NCBI GenBank assembly: GCA_946616285.1
Contig: CAMOIT010000008.1
Coordinates: forward strand, 1 to 36,840
Length of the DNA: 36,840 nucleotides
Direction: 5' to 3'
DNA from: an uncultured Bacteroidales bacterium
GTDB taxonomy: Bacteria > Bacteroidota > Bacteroidia > Bacteroidales > UBA932
Notes under the pieces: model-generated
Database searches by the model: none
What the model was told of the DNA's origin: nothing
Seen by the model: the letters and a program-made list of their open reading frames with translations, nothing else
Program-made: the position numbers and the translations under genes
Part shown: piece after piece, positions 14,865-22,814 of the stretch
How positions within the stretch are numbered: position 1 is the first letter of the stretch
Layout: the number at the start of each line of letters is the position of its first letter

Positions 14865-16427
14865 ATGCTGGTTTACATTCATGCGGCCAAGTGCGTGGGG
14901 ATATCGGCCGTCCCTATAACTATAGAAGTGGAAATCACCCTCGGAGTCGGGATACATCTTGTCGGTCTTGCCGACGCAGCTGTCAAGGAAAGCCTCCTTA
15001 GGACTGTAACGGCGCTCCAGGCTATGGGCTTCCGCATTCCCGGGAAAAAGATAGTCATCAACCTGGCCCCGGCCGATATGCACAAGCAGGGGAGCGGGTA
15101 CGACCTTCCGATCGCTCTGGGCATTATCGCCGCATCGGAACAAAGGCCTATGCCAGGGCTCGGCAAGTATCTGATAATGGGCGAATTGGGCCTTGACGCT
15201 ACCATTCGTCCCGTCAGTGGAACCCTCCCCATGGTGGAACTTGCGATGGCGCAGGGATTCAAGGGGTGCATACTTCCCGAGTCGTCGGCCCTGGAGGCGT
15301 CGGACTATACCGGTACGCAGGTTTTTGGCGTGCAAACGCTTGAGGATGTGCTGCTTATCCTGGAGGAGAGGGAAGACCCGTCGCACCTTCTGATATGGAA
15401 CAGCGAGGCTTATTCCAATGGAATGGCGGCACGGGCTGGAGGGTTTGCCGGTGCATATATGGATTTTGCCGATATCGTGGGCCAGGACGGGGCAAAGCGA
15501 GGTGTGGAAATTGCCGCCGCAGGTCAGCACAACGTACTTTTGCTCGGAGCCCCGGGCAGTGGAAAAAGCTCCCTGGCAAAGGCCATTTCGGGGATATTAC
15601 CGCCAATGTCGCTGGAGGAAAGCGCCTTGACCTCAAAGGTTTATTCAGTTGCCGGCCGCTCCTCCGGCGCCCCGGGACTGATGCGCACCAGACCTTTCCG
15701 CGCGCCGCACGTATCGGCCTCCACAGCCGCAATGCTGGGCGGAGGCAGCGGCGAAAACATCCTTCCCGGTGAGGTTTCATTAGCGACAAACGGTGTCCTT
15801 TTTCTGGACGAATTCTGCGAAGCCCCGAAGTCCGTACTGGAATCCCTCCGCGGGCCGATGGAAGATCGCAAAGTCACTATTTCCCGCCTTAAGGCCAAGG
15901 TCGAATATCCGGCTTCATTTATGCTTGTGGCAGCCTCAAATCCCTGCCCGTGCGGTTATTACGGAGAAGGGGACAGGTGCACCTGCACGGTTGGCCAGCG
16001 AGCCGGCTATCTTGCCAAGCTTTCCGGCCCCATAATGGACAGAATCGATATACAACTGCACATGCATACGGTCCCGACGTCCGCGCTTGTTCGCGGCGGC
16101 AAGGGGGAGCCGTCGGCCGAAATCGCAAAACGCGTGTTGGCCGCGAGGGAGCTGCAGCGCCGCCGCTTCGAAGGCAGCGGCATCTTCACCAATTCCGAAA
16201 TGAATTCCAAGCAGCTGGAGCAGTTCTGCCCTCTTGACGATAATTGCAAAGACTTGATAGAGAAGATAATAGACCGGCTGGGATTGTCGGCCAGGGCCTA
16301 CACGCGTATCCTCAAGATAGCCCGAACCATTGCCGATCTTGCCGGAAGCCAGGACATCCGACCGGAGCACATCGCCGAAGCCGCCTCATACCGTTTCCTT
16401 GACCGCCGCGGGATACTGAATTTGTAA
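14865..16427 (+). CDS. comM: YifB/ComM-family Mg-chelatase-like ATPase
   Basis: 520 aa AAA+ protein. Residues 1-170 form the ComM N-terminal domain (VEVEITLGVGIHLVGLADAAV-type region with NLAPADMHKQGSGYDLPIAL). Then come Walker A GAPGSGKSS (228-236), the RPFRAPHVSAS motif (277-287) and Walker B VLFLDEF (311-317). The cysteine-rich NPCPCGYYGE...CTC segment and a sensor region near the C-terminus follow. ComM homologues are hexameric helicases that help branch migration during natural transformation; the role in Bacteroidota is inferred. Length is normal. It follows the unknown lipoprotein by three bases and precedes the hicAB promoter. Confidence 0.93.
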   Translation: MLVYIHAAKCVGISAVPITIEVEITLGVGIHLVGLADAAVKESLLRTVTALQAMGFRIPGKKIVINLAPADMHKQGSGYDLPIALGIIAASEQRPMPGLGKYLIMGELGLDATIRPVSGTLPMVELAMAQGFKGCILPESSALEASDYTGTQVFGVQTLEDVLLILEEREDPSHLLIWNSEAYSNGMAARAGGFAGAYMDFADIVGQDGAKRGVEIAAAGQHNVLLLGAPGSGKSSLAKAISGILPPMSLEESALTSKVYSVAGRSSGAPGLMRTRPFRAPHVSASTAAMLGGGSGENILPGEVSLATNGVLFLDEFCEAPKSVLESLRGPMEDRKVTISRLKAKVEYPASFMLVAASNPCPCGYYGEGDRCTCTVGQRAGYLAKLSGPIMDRIDIQLHMHTVPTSALVRGGKGEPSAEIAKRVLAARELQRRRFEGSGIFTNSEMNSKQLEQFCPLDDNCKDLIEKIIDRLGLSARAYTRILKIARTIADLAGSQDIRPEHIAEAASYRFLDRRGILNL

Positions 16428-16429
16428 AA

Positions 16430-16448
16430 TAGTATCATTTTTAGTATC
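16430..16448 (+). promoter_or_regulatory. Direct repeat TAGTATC, possible HicB operator
   Basis: TAGTATC occurs at 16430-16436 and 16442-16448, 12 bases apart, the second overlapping the hicA -7 element. Toxin-antitoxin operons are usually repressed by their antitoxin, so this is a plausible HicB site (inference). Confidence 0.4.
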
Positions 16449-16452
16449 TTTG
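16445..16452 (+). promoter_or_regulatory. Promoter -7 element for hicAB
   Basis: Perfect TATCTTTG ending two bases before the hicA ATG at 16455, so the transcript should start at or next to the start codon. Confidence 0.75.
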
Positions 16453-16454
16453 CC

Positions 16455-16706
16455 ATGTCGACAAAACAAAAATTGATAGATCGGTTCAAGAAATTGCCGA
16501 GTGACTTTACTTTTGACGAACTTGTAAGGCTGTTTCGCTGTTTTGGCTATGTGCTTGGAAATAAAGGTGCCACTTCAGGATCCCGCATCTTTTTTCAAAA
16601 AGGGAATGATTGCATTTCATTACATAAACCGCATCCTGGCAACACGCTTAAGATGGGAGCGATGAAATGTGTCAGTGAGGAATTGAAAAAGCGTAATTTG
16701 ATTTAG
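16455..16706 (+). CDS. hicA: HicA-type mRNA interferase toxin
   Basis: 83 aa toxin of a type II toxin-antitoxin pair; HicA proteins cut mRNA through a small double-stranded RNA-binding-like fold. FTFDELVRLFRCFGY, then TSGSRIFF and the strongly conserved LHKPHPGNTLK identify it. The GSH active-site motif of the best-studied HicA proteins reads GSR here, as I recall for a subgroup in which the histidines of HKPHP are conserved. The DNA is visibly more AT-rich than the flanking comM and tsaE, suggesting recent acquisition. The message is probably leaderless. The antitoxin gene follows after three bases. Confidence 0.9.
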   Translation: MSTKQKLIDRFKKLPSDFTFDELVRLFRCFGYVLGNKGATSGSRIFFQKGNDCISLHKPHPGNTLKMGAMKCVSEELKKRNLI

Positions 16707-16709
16707 AAT

Positions 16710-17039
16710 ATGGGAAGGCTGCATTATAAAGGTTATACTGGAAGCGTTGAGTTTTCAGAAAAAGACAACTGCTTTTTTGGCAGAGTACTGGGGTTAAAGC
16801 GTACCGGTATCATTTTCGAGGGAGATTCCATTGACAGTTTGAGAAAAGATTTTGAAGATGGAGTGGATGATTACCTTTCTTATTGCACTGAAAATGGGAT
16901 AGAGCCGGAGAAAGCCTATAGCGGGAAACTGGTGCTCCGTATGAAATCGGATCTGCATAGTGACGCGGCAGATAAAGCGAACTCTTTAGGAATCAGCCTG
17001 AACGAATTCATTAACCGTGCTGTTGCCGCTGCCTTATGA
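16710..17039 (+). CDS. hicB: HicB-family antitoxin
   Basis: 109 aa partner of HicA. The N-terminal part (YTGSVEFSEKDNCFFGRVLGL, then GDSIDSLRKDFEDGVDDYL) is the HicB RNase H-like fold that masks the toxin. The C-terminal part (SDAADKANSLGISLNEFINRAV) is a ribbon-helix-helix-type DNA-binding segment that would allow autoregulation. Base composition is AT-rich like hicA. Its stop overlaps the start of tsaE (ATGA), so an essential gene is translationally downstream of the antitoxin. Confidence 0.9.
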   Translation: MGRLHYKGYTGSVEFSEKDNCFFGRVLGLKRTGIIFEGDSIDSLRKDFEDGVDDYLSYCTENGIEPEKAYSGKLVLRMKSDLHSDAADKANSLGISLNEFINRAVAAAL

Positions 17040-17461
17040 TGCACAAGATTCAAATAACGTCCCTGGAGGACCTGGACAGGGCGGCACGGGAGTTTCTGGA
17101 TGCCATCGGAGATAAAACGCTGGTGGCGTTTTATGCGCCGATGGGGGCTGGGAAGACAACGTTTACTACGGCCGTCTGCAAGGCGCTGGGAGTGGAGGAG
17201 GATGCCATAAGTTCTCCGACCTTTGCCATAGTGAACGAGTACCGAAGCGGCAACGGCGAGCCTGTATTCCACTTCGACTTTTACCGCATAGAAAACCCGG
17301 CCGAAGCACTGGACATAGGCCTTTATGACTATCTGGACTCGGGCAGCCTGTGCCTTATGGAATGGCCGGAAAACATAGAGTCCCTTCTGCCCGAAGAGAC
17401 TCTGAAAGTTAGTATACAAGTGCTTCCCGACGGTTCCAGGGAGCTTTCCTGGGAGGATTAG
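17036..17461 (+). CDS. tsaE: tRNA threonylcarbamoyladenosine ATPase TsaE
   Basis: 141 aa P-loop ATPase needed for the t6A37 tRNA modification with TsaB, TsaC and TsaD. Walker A is APMGAGKTT (34-42). SSPTFAIVNEY and HFDFYRIENPAEALDIG are the family's conserved central motifs, and CLMEWPENI follows. Two starts are possible (17036 and 17039); the first overlaps the hicB stop. No promoter is seen close upstream, so expression may rely on the hicAB promoter or read-through from comM. The stop (TAG) overlaps the stop of the convergent anti-sigma-like gene within the four bases TTAG. Confidence 0.94.
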   Translation: MMHKIQITSLEDLDRAAREFLDAIGDKTLVAFYAPMGAGKTTFTTAVCKALGVEEDAISSPTFAIVNEYRSGNGEPVFHFDFYRIENPAEALDIGLYDYLDSGSLCLMEWPENIESLLPEETLKVSIQVLPDGSRELSWED

Positions 17462-18615
17462 AAAGAGAAGCGCAGGCCCATCTCCACGTCGAACATCAGC
17501 GGATGGATTGTCCTTAGTGAACGTGCGGGCTGGAGGTCTGTGCGGAAGTAATAGCGCACGCTGGGGTCCAGATAAATTCCCACGACGGGCGTTAGCTTGA
17601 ATTCGGCGCCAAGGCCCGCAGCTCCGGACCACTGTATGGGGGCTTTTTCCTTCTTGTGGTAATGGATGTCCTGGGGCGAGTAATGCACCAGGAAATGATT
17701 GTCCACCAGGTATTCGCCGGCGCCGCCCACAAAAGCGTGCATACGCCACCTGCCCAGCGAAATCACGTTGAAATACACATTTACAGGTATGCCGATCCAG
17801 TGCTGGTCATTATCTATGGCCGTGGCGGGGGTCTGGTCGTTGTTCCTGATGTATCTGCCGGCGAAAGTGCGGCTTAAATAGCTATATCTTACTCCGGTGC
17901 CTATTGACCAGCGGGAGTTGAGCTTGAAATTGACGCCTAGGCCCACGGAGAAAGGCAGGCCGAAACCAGTCTCGGGGCCTTCGGAGATACCCTCTTCCAT
18001 GGGAGGCATAAGGCCGCCGGCAGCAAAGAGGCGGCGTGGGCCGGGGCTTGCCTGTCTTCTTTGTGTGCCCTGCATGTTCCCGGAAACGGTGAGCGAAAGC
18101 GAATTCTCCCTGGGTGCAGGATTATCAGCCATCGCAAGTTTGTCAAGTAGTGCCGCGTCCTGCATGTTAACCATGCCTGAAACTGTTCTGGAGAGGAGTT
18201 TTTCCTGAACAGGTCTTACCATGCCCAAAATTGGCTCCGGCGCGATTGCTTCCAAAACGGGCGCCTGGGCAAAACGGACGGGCATGTTTTTTACCACTTC
18301 GACAGGGGTGGAATAATCCGCCTGCACCTGGACTGGCGCCGGCTCTTCTTTCATCGCAGAATGGGTGATTATCTGCGCCACGGGCTCTTCAGCTATGGCT
18401 GATTCAGAATGCTGCTGAGGTTTGAAAAGGAAAACGCCGGCGACAAGTGCAGCGGCAACCCCCGCCGCGGCCGAAGACCAGCGCGCCCACAGGGGGAATA
18501 CCCTGCGCGGCTTTCCTATGGCTTTGGAAACACCTTCCCACACTTTGGGCGACACGGTTTCTTCCGCGTCTGCCATGGCGTTTCTTACAAATATGTCAAA
18601 ATCGTTCTCTTTCAT
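17458..18615 (-). CDS. Anti-sigma-like protein with C-terminal outer-membrane barrel
   Basis: 385 aa. Residues 1-45 (DFDIFVRNAMADAEETVSPKVWEG-type start) look like the short cytoplasmic domain of Bacteroidota ECF anti-sigma factors. One hydrophobic helix is at about 47-64. Residues 65-215 are a Pro/Ala/Glu-rich linker. Residues 216-385 resemble a small outer-membrane beta-barrel, with alternating strands (VGLGVNFKLNSRWSIGTGVRYSYL) and a terminal GLRFSF ending in Phe. If the topology is right, a single chain would run from cytoplasm to outer membrane. It is co-transcribed with, and overlaps by four bases, the ECF sigma gene. Function as its regulator is inferred from position and architecture. 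Confidence 0.75.
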   Translation of the reverse strand: MKENDFDIFVRNAMADAEETVSPKVWEGVSKAIGKPRRVFPLWARWSSAAAGVAAALVAGVFLFKPQQHSESAIAEEPVAQIITHSAMKEEPAPVQVQADYSTPVEVVKNMPVRFAQAPVLEAIAPEPILGMVRPVQEKLLSRTVSGMVNMQDAALLDKLAMADNPAPRENSLSLTVSGNMQGTQRRQASPGPRRLFAAGGLMPPMEEGISEGPETGFGLPFSVGLGVNFKLNSRWSIGTGVRYSYLSRTFAGRYIRNNDQTPATAIDNDQHWIGIPVNVYFNVISLGRWRMHAFVGGAGEYLVDNHFLVHYSPQDIHYHKKEKAPIQWSGAAGLGAEFKLTPVVGIYLDPSVRYYFRTDLQPARSLRTIHPLMFDVEMGLRFSF

Positions 18616-19307
18616 CGTTCGTTCTTAATCATTTCCTGCAACTTGAGTCTTGCCCTTTGGAGCTTAGAGCGGGAGGTTGCCTCCGTGCAGCCCAGCTCCT
18701 TCGCGATTTCCTTGTGAGAATAGCCTTCCACCACGTACATGTTGAAGACGGTTCTTGCGTCGGCCGGGAGGGCCGAAATAAGGCGGACAAGTTCCCTGTA
18801 TCCCATTTTTTGCACCGGCGTGGCTTCCTGGTCGAAAAGGCTGCGGGCCTCGTCGATGTCATCGCTCAGGCCCAGGGCGTCGGTGCGTCTGAGATGCATA
18901 AGCGCAGTATTGACAAAGATCTTTCTTGCCCAGCCTTCAAAGGAGCCGGCCCCTTGGTAGCTGTCGATTTTTGTGAACAGGGTGATGAATCCGTCCTGCA
19001 GAACGTCTTCTGCGTCTTCCCTATTCCCCATATAGCGGAGGCACACGGCCATCATTTTGGGCGAAAGTGCATCGAATAGGGCTTTCTGGGCCTTGGCGTC
19101 CCCGCTTCGGCATTCCGATGCGAGCCGCTCAAGCGACGAAGCCCCCGAGGGAGGTGCTTCTTCCCTTGTCCAGGTAATTAGATGCAATTTGGCTCCAAAA
19201 CGTTTCACAAGGTCCGGAATTTGTTCGGCAAAGACAAATTTCGTAAAAAAAACACAAACCCCGAAGGGATTCTTGTATGTTTTTGCCAAAACCCGTATTT
19301 TTGTCAT
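18612..19307 (-). CDS. ECF-type RNA polymerase sigma factor
   Basis: Up to 231 aa. Region 2 begins near residue 58 (LERLASECRSGDAKAQKALFDALSPKMMAVCLRYMGNREDAEDVLQDGFITLF), and region 4 ends the protein (YSHKEIAKELGCTEATSRSKLQRARLKLQ), the usual sigma-70 family ECF layout. The start is uncertain. The only ATG (19307) gives an unusual extension of about 50 residues that crosses the promoter of the divergent TPR gene. A TTG at 19187 would give 191 aa, nearer the family norm, and a near-match -7 element (TGTCTTTG, 19229-19236) lies upstream of it. The stop overlaps the anti-sigma-like gene in ATGA, so the pair is one operon. Confidence 0.88.
   Translation of the reverse strand: MTKIRVLAKTYKNPFGVCVFFTKFVFAEQIPDLVKRFGAKLHLITWTREEAPPSGASSLERLASECRSGDAKAQKALFDALSPKMMAVCLRYMGNREDAEDVLQDGFITLFTKIDSYQGAGSFEGWARKIFVNTALMHLRRTDALGLSDDIDEARSLFDQEATPVQKMGYRELVRLISALPADARTVFNMYVVEGYSHKEIAKELGCTEATSRSKLQRARLKLQEMIKNER
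19296..19303 (+). promoter_or_regulatory. Promoter -7 element for the TPR-envC operon
   Basis: TATTTTTG, nine bases before the ATG at 19313. Confidence 0.65.
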
Positions 19308-19312
19308 TAGTT

Positions 19313-20962
19313 ATGAGAGCAGGAAATCTGGCTGGCTTTTTTCTTGGCATTCTTGTGTTATGCGCCACTCCGGCGGCAGCGCAGGAATGGCGCGTGCGGC
19401 CAAGTCTCATAGAGGCCGTCCAGCTATACAGCGACGGCGAGAATTCCCAGGCCCTTAAACTTCTGGAAGCCCTTTCCGTCGAAGACCCGGAGGACGATGC
19501 GGTATGGTATTACACGGCCCTTGCCCGCGCAAGGCGCGGTGATGGGGAAGCGGCACTGGAGGCGATGCGTAAGGCCGTCGCCCTGGACAGCGGCAATTTC
19601 TGGTACCGGATTAAGCTTGCACGCATCCTCAGCGCACAGGAAGACCCTATGGAATGCATCGACTGCTACGAATCCATAATGAAGGACTTCCCGGACAGGG
19701 ACGAGGCCGCTTACGAACTCCTGGAAGTATATCTTCAGCAAAAAGAACTGGACAAAGCCTTGGCCCTGATGGACAAGATAGAGCTGGAAAGAGGCCCTTC
19801 GGAGGAAATAGCCAAAACCCGTTACGACATTTATTCCGCGCGGGGAAAACAGGACGAAGGCGCAGCGCTGCTGGAAAAATTCGCAGAGGAATATTCCTCA
19901 CCTTCAATTCTTTCCACCCTCGGGGATTATTATCTTTCCGACTATTCCGATTCCCTGGCCTTCGCCCGCTACAGCGAGGCCCTGTCGCTGGACTCAAGTT
20001 ATGTCCCTGCAATTCTGGGGATGTCGGAATACTATCGTCACCAGAGGAGTTATCCGGACTATTTCCGCACCTTGGAGCCGTTCTTCTCATCGAAGGATAT
20101 CACCGCCCATAGCAAGAGCCTTTACATAGGCAACCTTCCCCGCAGCATCGACCCGAAAATCCTGCAAATCCATAGGGAAGGCTTCGACAACATGGTGAAT
20201 TCGGCCGTTGAGTCAAGCCCGGCGGACAGTTCGCTACTGGTTGCCGCCGGCACGTATTTCTATGCCACGAAACGTGAGGAAAAAGCGGGTGAATTCTTCC
20301 GCCTTAATGCCGACAGTTTCCCGGAAAGCCTCTCGCAGACTGCAACTTATATCCAGTATCTCTCTTTAAGGGAAGATTGGCCTGCGCTGCGGGACCGTTC
20401 GGTGGATGCATTCAACCGCTTCCGCGAACTTGCGTTCCTGGACTATGCAAACATGGCCAACTATCAGCTTGAGGATTACGACGCCATCATCGGCAACTGC
20501 CAATACCTGATCAGCAATTTTCCTCAGCAGAAGGACGTGATGCTGTCGGCCTGGTCCATGATGGGCGACGCCTGGCACTCGAAGGGAAACAGCAAGGAAG
20601 CATACCGTGCCTACGAAAAGGCCCTGAAGATAGATCCGTCTTACGCGCCGGTGCTGAACAATTACGCCTATTACCTGTGCCTGGAAGGGAAGAAGCTGAA
20701 AAAGGCATATACCATGTCCAAAAAGACGGTCGAAGCCAATCCCGACAACGCCACATATTTGGATACTTTCGCCTGGATACTGCACCTGATGGGCAGGGAC
20801 TTGGAAGCCAAGCCTTTCTTCAAGCACGCCATGCTTTACGGAGGCAAGGACAGCGCCGTTATCTTAAGGCATTACGCAACGGTCCTGGAAGCCCTCGGGG
20901 AGGCGGAAACGGCCCGCGTGTACCGTAACCAGGCCGCAAGATTGGAACCGGAAAAAGAATGA
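19313..20962 (+). CDS. Secreted TPR-repeat protein
   Basis: 549 aa with a clear signal peptide (hydrophobic core, then ATPAAAQ at about 18-24), so it is exported, probably to the periplasm. Helical tetratricopeptide repeats run through most of the chain. The clearest are ALKLLEALSVEDPEDDAVWYYTA near the N-terminus and AYRAYEKALKIDPSYAPVLNNYAYYL near residue 435. TPRs mediate protein contacts; no catalytic domain is seen. ATG 19313 is chosen because it follows the -7 element and gives a normal signal peptide. It overlaps envC by four bases, so the two products probably act together on the cell envelope (inference). Confidence 0.88.
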   Translation: MRAGNLAGFFLGILVLCATPAAAQEWRVRPSLIEAVQLYSDGENSQALKLLEALSVEDPEDDAVWYYTALARARRGDGEAALEAMRKAVALDSGNFWYRIKLARILSAQEDPMECIDCYESIMKDFPDRDEAAYELLEVYLQQKELDKALALMDKIELERGPSEEIAKTRYDIYSARGKQDEGAALLEKFAEEYSSPSILSTLGDYYLSDYSDSLAFARYSEALSLDSSYVPAILGMSEYYRHQRSYPDYFRTLEPFFSSKDITAHSKSLYIGNLPRSIDPKILQIHREGFDNMVNSAVESSPADSSLLVAAGTYFYATKREEKAGEFFRLNADSFPESLSQTATYIQYLSLREDWPALRDRSVDAFNRFRELAFLDYANMANYQLEDYDAIIGNCQYLISNFPQQKDVMLSAWSMMGDAWHSKGNSKEAYRAYEKALKIDPSYAPVLNNYAYYLCLEGKKLKKAYTMSKKTVEANPDNATYLDTFAWILHLMGRDLEAKPFFKHAMLYGGKDSAVILRHYATVLEALGEAETARVYRNQAARLEPEKE

Positions 20963-22179
20963 GAAAAGTATTTGTCATACTGTCGCTTATGCTTTGCTGC
21001 CTTGTTCCGGCGGCAGGGCAGAGCAATTCTATGAAAAAGCTGGAGAACGAGAGGGCTCAGCTGGAAAAGGACATCGCCCTTCTCGGCCGTAAACTGGACC
21101 AGAATTCCAAATCCAGTTCGGAGGCCCTCAATAACCTTACGCTGGTTAAGGGGAAGATATCGGCCCGTGAAAAGCTTATCGCAAGCTGCGACGAGACGCT
21201 GAGGCTGCTCAAGGACTCCATTTCCACATGCCAGGGGCAGATCGACATTCTCCAGGCCAGGCATGATACTCTCTCCCTCTATTACGGACGCCTTGTGCGC
21301 GGCGCATATAAGAATCGCGACAGCCGTCTCTGGTATATGTACATACTTGCAAGCGAGAACATCGGCCAGGGGCTCCGGCGGGCCGCATACCTCAGGAGCC
21401 TTTCCGCGCAGATGAGCTCCCAGGCGCTGAAAATTCGGGAAACAAGTGCCGAACTTGAGGTCGAAAAAGAGCGCCTTCTGGTGCTTAAGGGTCAGGCCGA
21501 CGATGTTCGCGCCCAGCAGGTCCAGGAGCGCCGGCAGCTTGAAAAAGAGGCCTCCCAGGTGAACAACCTTGTGGATCAACTGACCAAAGACCGCAAGAAA
21601 TATCAGAAGCAGCTGCAGGAGAAAAACCGCCAGAAAGAGGCCCTGAACAAGAAAATGGCCGACCTTATCCGCAAGGAAAGAGAGGCGGCACAGAAGAAGA
21701 ACTCCGGCGGAAAGAAATCTTCAGGCGATGCTTCGGGCAAAAAGACATCTACCGAGATAGACGCCAAGCTTTCGGGTGAGTTCGCCGCCAATAAGGGCCG
21801 CCTGCCATGGCCTGTGGAAGGTGCGATAGTGGAGCGTTTCGGCAAACACAACCATCCCGTATATACCAATGTGGAACTGCCCCAGAACAATGGTGTAACG
21901 CTTGTTGTGAAGCGTGGAAGCCAGGCAAAAGCGGTGTTTAACGGTACCGTGACGCAGATTGTGGTTCTTCCCGGCTATAACCAGTGCGTGCTGGTTAGCC
22001 ACGGTAACTACTATACCCTGTACAGCAAGCTCCGTACGGTTGCGGTGAAGGTTGGCGATAAAGTCACCACCGGCCAGGTTGTGGGCATAGTGGATACAAT
22101 TGGCGGCGAGGATCTCTTCCACTTCGAACTGTGGAAGGATTCCACGCCGCAGAATCCCGAGAACTGGTTAAGGAATTAG
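20959..22179 (+). CDS. EnvC-like murein hydrolase activator (degenerate LytM)
   Basis: 406 aa. A signal peptide (ending VPAAGQ) is followed by long coiled coils (about 25-120 and 155-240), a Lys/Ser-rich linker and a C-terminal LytM/M23 domain from about 275 (GRLPWPVEGAIVERFGKH). Active M23 enzymes coordinate zinc through an HxxxD and an HxH motif. Here the HxxxD segment reads HNHPVYTNV, and the HxH region reads VLVSHGNYYTLYSKL, with only one of the two histidines. The metal site therefore looks incomplete, as in EnvC/NlpD-type activators that switch on amidases rather than cut peptidoglycan. It is co-transcribed with the TPR gene. Its TAG stop overlaps the convergent transferase stop in TTAG. 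Confidence 0.88.
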   Translation: MRKVFVILSLMLCCLVPAAGQSNSMKKLENERAQLEKDIALLGRKLDQNSKSSSEALNNLTLVKGKISAREKLIASCDETLRLLKDSISTCQGQIDILQARHDTLSLYYGRLVRGAYKNRDSRLWYMYILASENIGQGLRRAAYLRSLSAQMSSQALKIRETSAELEVEKERLLVLKGQADDVRAQQVQERRQLEKEASQVNNLVDQLTKDRKKYQKQLQEKNRQKEALNKKMADLIRKEREAAQKKNSGGKKSSGDASGKKTSTEIDAKLSGEFAANKGRLPWPVEGAIVERFGKHNHPVYTNVELPQNNGVTLVVKRGSQAKAVFNGTVTQIVVLPGYNQCVLVSHGNYYTLYSKLRTVAVKVGDKVTTGQVVGIVDTIGGEDLFHFELWKDSTPQNPENWLRN

Positions 22180-22814
22180 TCTCCTACCACCCACACCAGA
22201 ACGTGGCGGTCGAAGGTGATGTATTCCAGGTCGAACTCTTCTTCGTCTTCGTTTTTGTCTATGAAGGTTGCTTCAAGCTCTCCTTCCCCTCTGGGGCGGA
22301 AGCGCTCTACTTCTATTTGTTCTGCGAAATCCACGTTGTAGCGGCTTAGAAGCTTGAAAATAGCCTCCTTGGCGCACCAGTAAATAGCCAGCTGCTCGTT
22401 GCGTTTTTCGGTTTCCAGGTCGTCGATTTCGTCTTCCGAGAGAGCTTTTTTCTCCACTGCCGAAAAATCCCTGTCCAGGGACTCGATGTCTATTCCGCAG
22501 TCCTGGTCTTCATGAAGGATTACGGCTACGTATTTTTCAGTATGGGTTATGGAGATGTTGGTGGCGTTGTTTTCCAGATAGGGTTTGCCGTTATCGTGGT
22601 GGCTCAGGTACACTTTGTCTTCGAACAGGGTGTTGAGGAGTGCGCGCACTGCAAGCCTCTGTTTGCGCAGGGACTCGCTCTTTATGAACGAGATTTCTTC
22701 CATCTCGTCCGAGGGGGTGGCGCTCAGGCGCATCAGCTCTTCTTCGCTTTCCGTTACCTGCCACACGGCGATGGTGGCTTCGTTGTCAAGTTTCTTCTTT
22801 AAATAAAGTGCCAT
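22176..22814 (-). CDS. 4'-phosphopantetheinyl transferase superfamily protein
   Basis: 212 aa enzyme that transfers the phosphopantetheine arm of CoA onto carrier proteins. The Mg-binding motif CGIDIESLDR and the later WCAKEAIFKL are the two superfamily signatures, in Sfp-like order and length. An upstream HHDNGKPYL segment followed by NISITHTEKYVAV is the conserved N-terminal-half signature. Whether it serves the fatty-acid carrier protein or a secondary-metabolite pathway cannot be read here; no such cluster is nearby. A 169-nt leader with strong secondary structure, also holding a 46-codon ORF, separates the promoter from its ATG. Confidence 0.93.
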   Translation of the reverse strand: MALYLKKKLDNEATIAVWQVTESEEELMRLSATPSDEMEEISFIKSESLRKQRLAVRALLNTLFEDKVYLSHHDNGKPYLENNATNISITHTEKYVAVILHEDQDCGIDIESLDRDFSAVEKKALSEDEIDDLETEKRNEQLAIYWCAKEAIFKLLSRYNVDFAEQIEVERFRPRGEGELEATFIDKNEDEEEFDLEYITFDRHVLVWVVGD

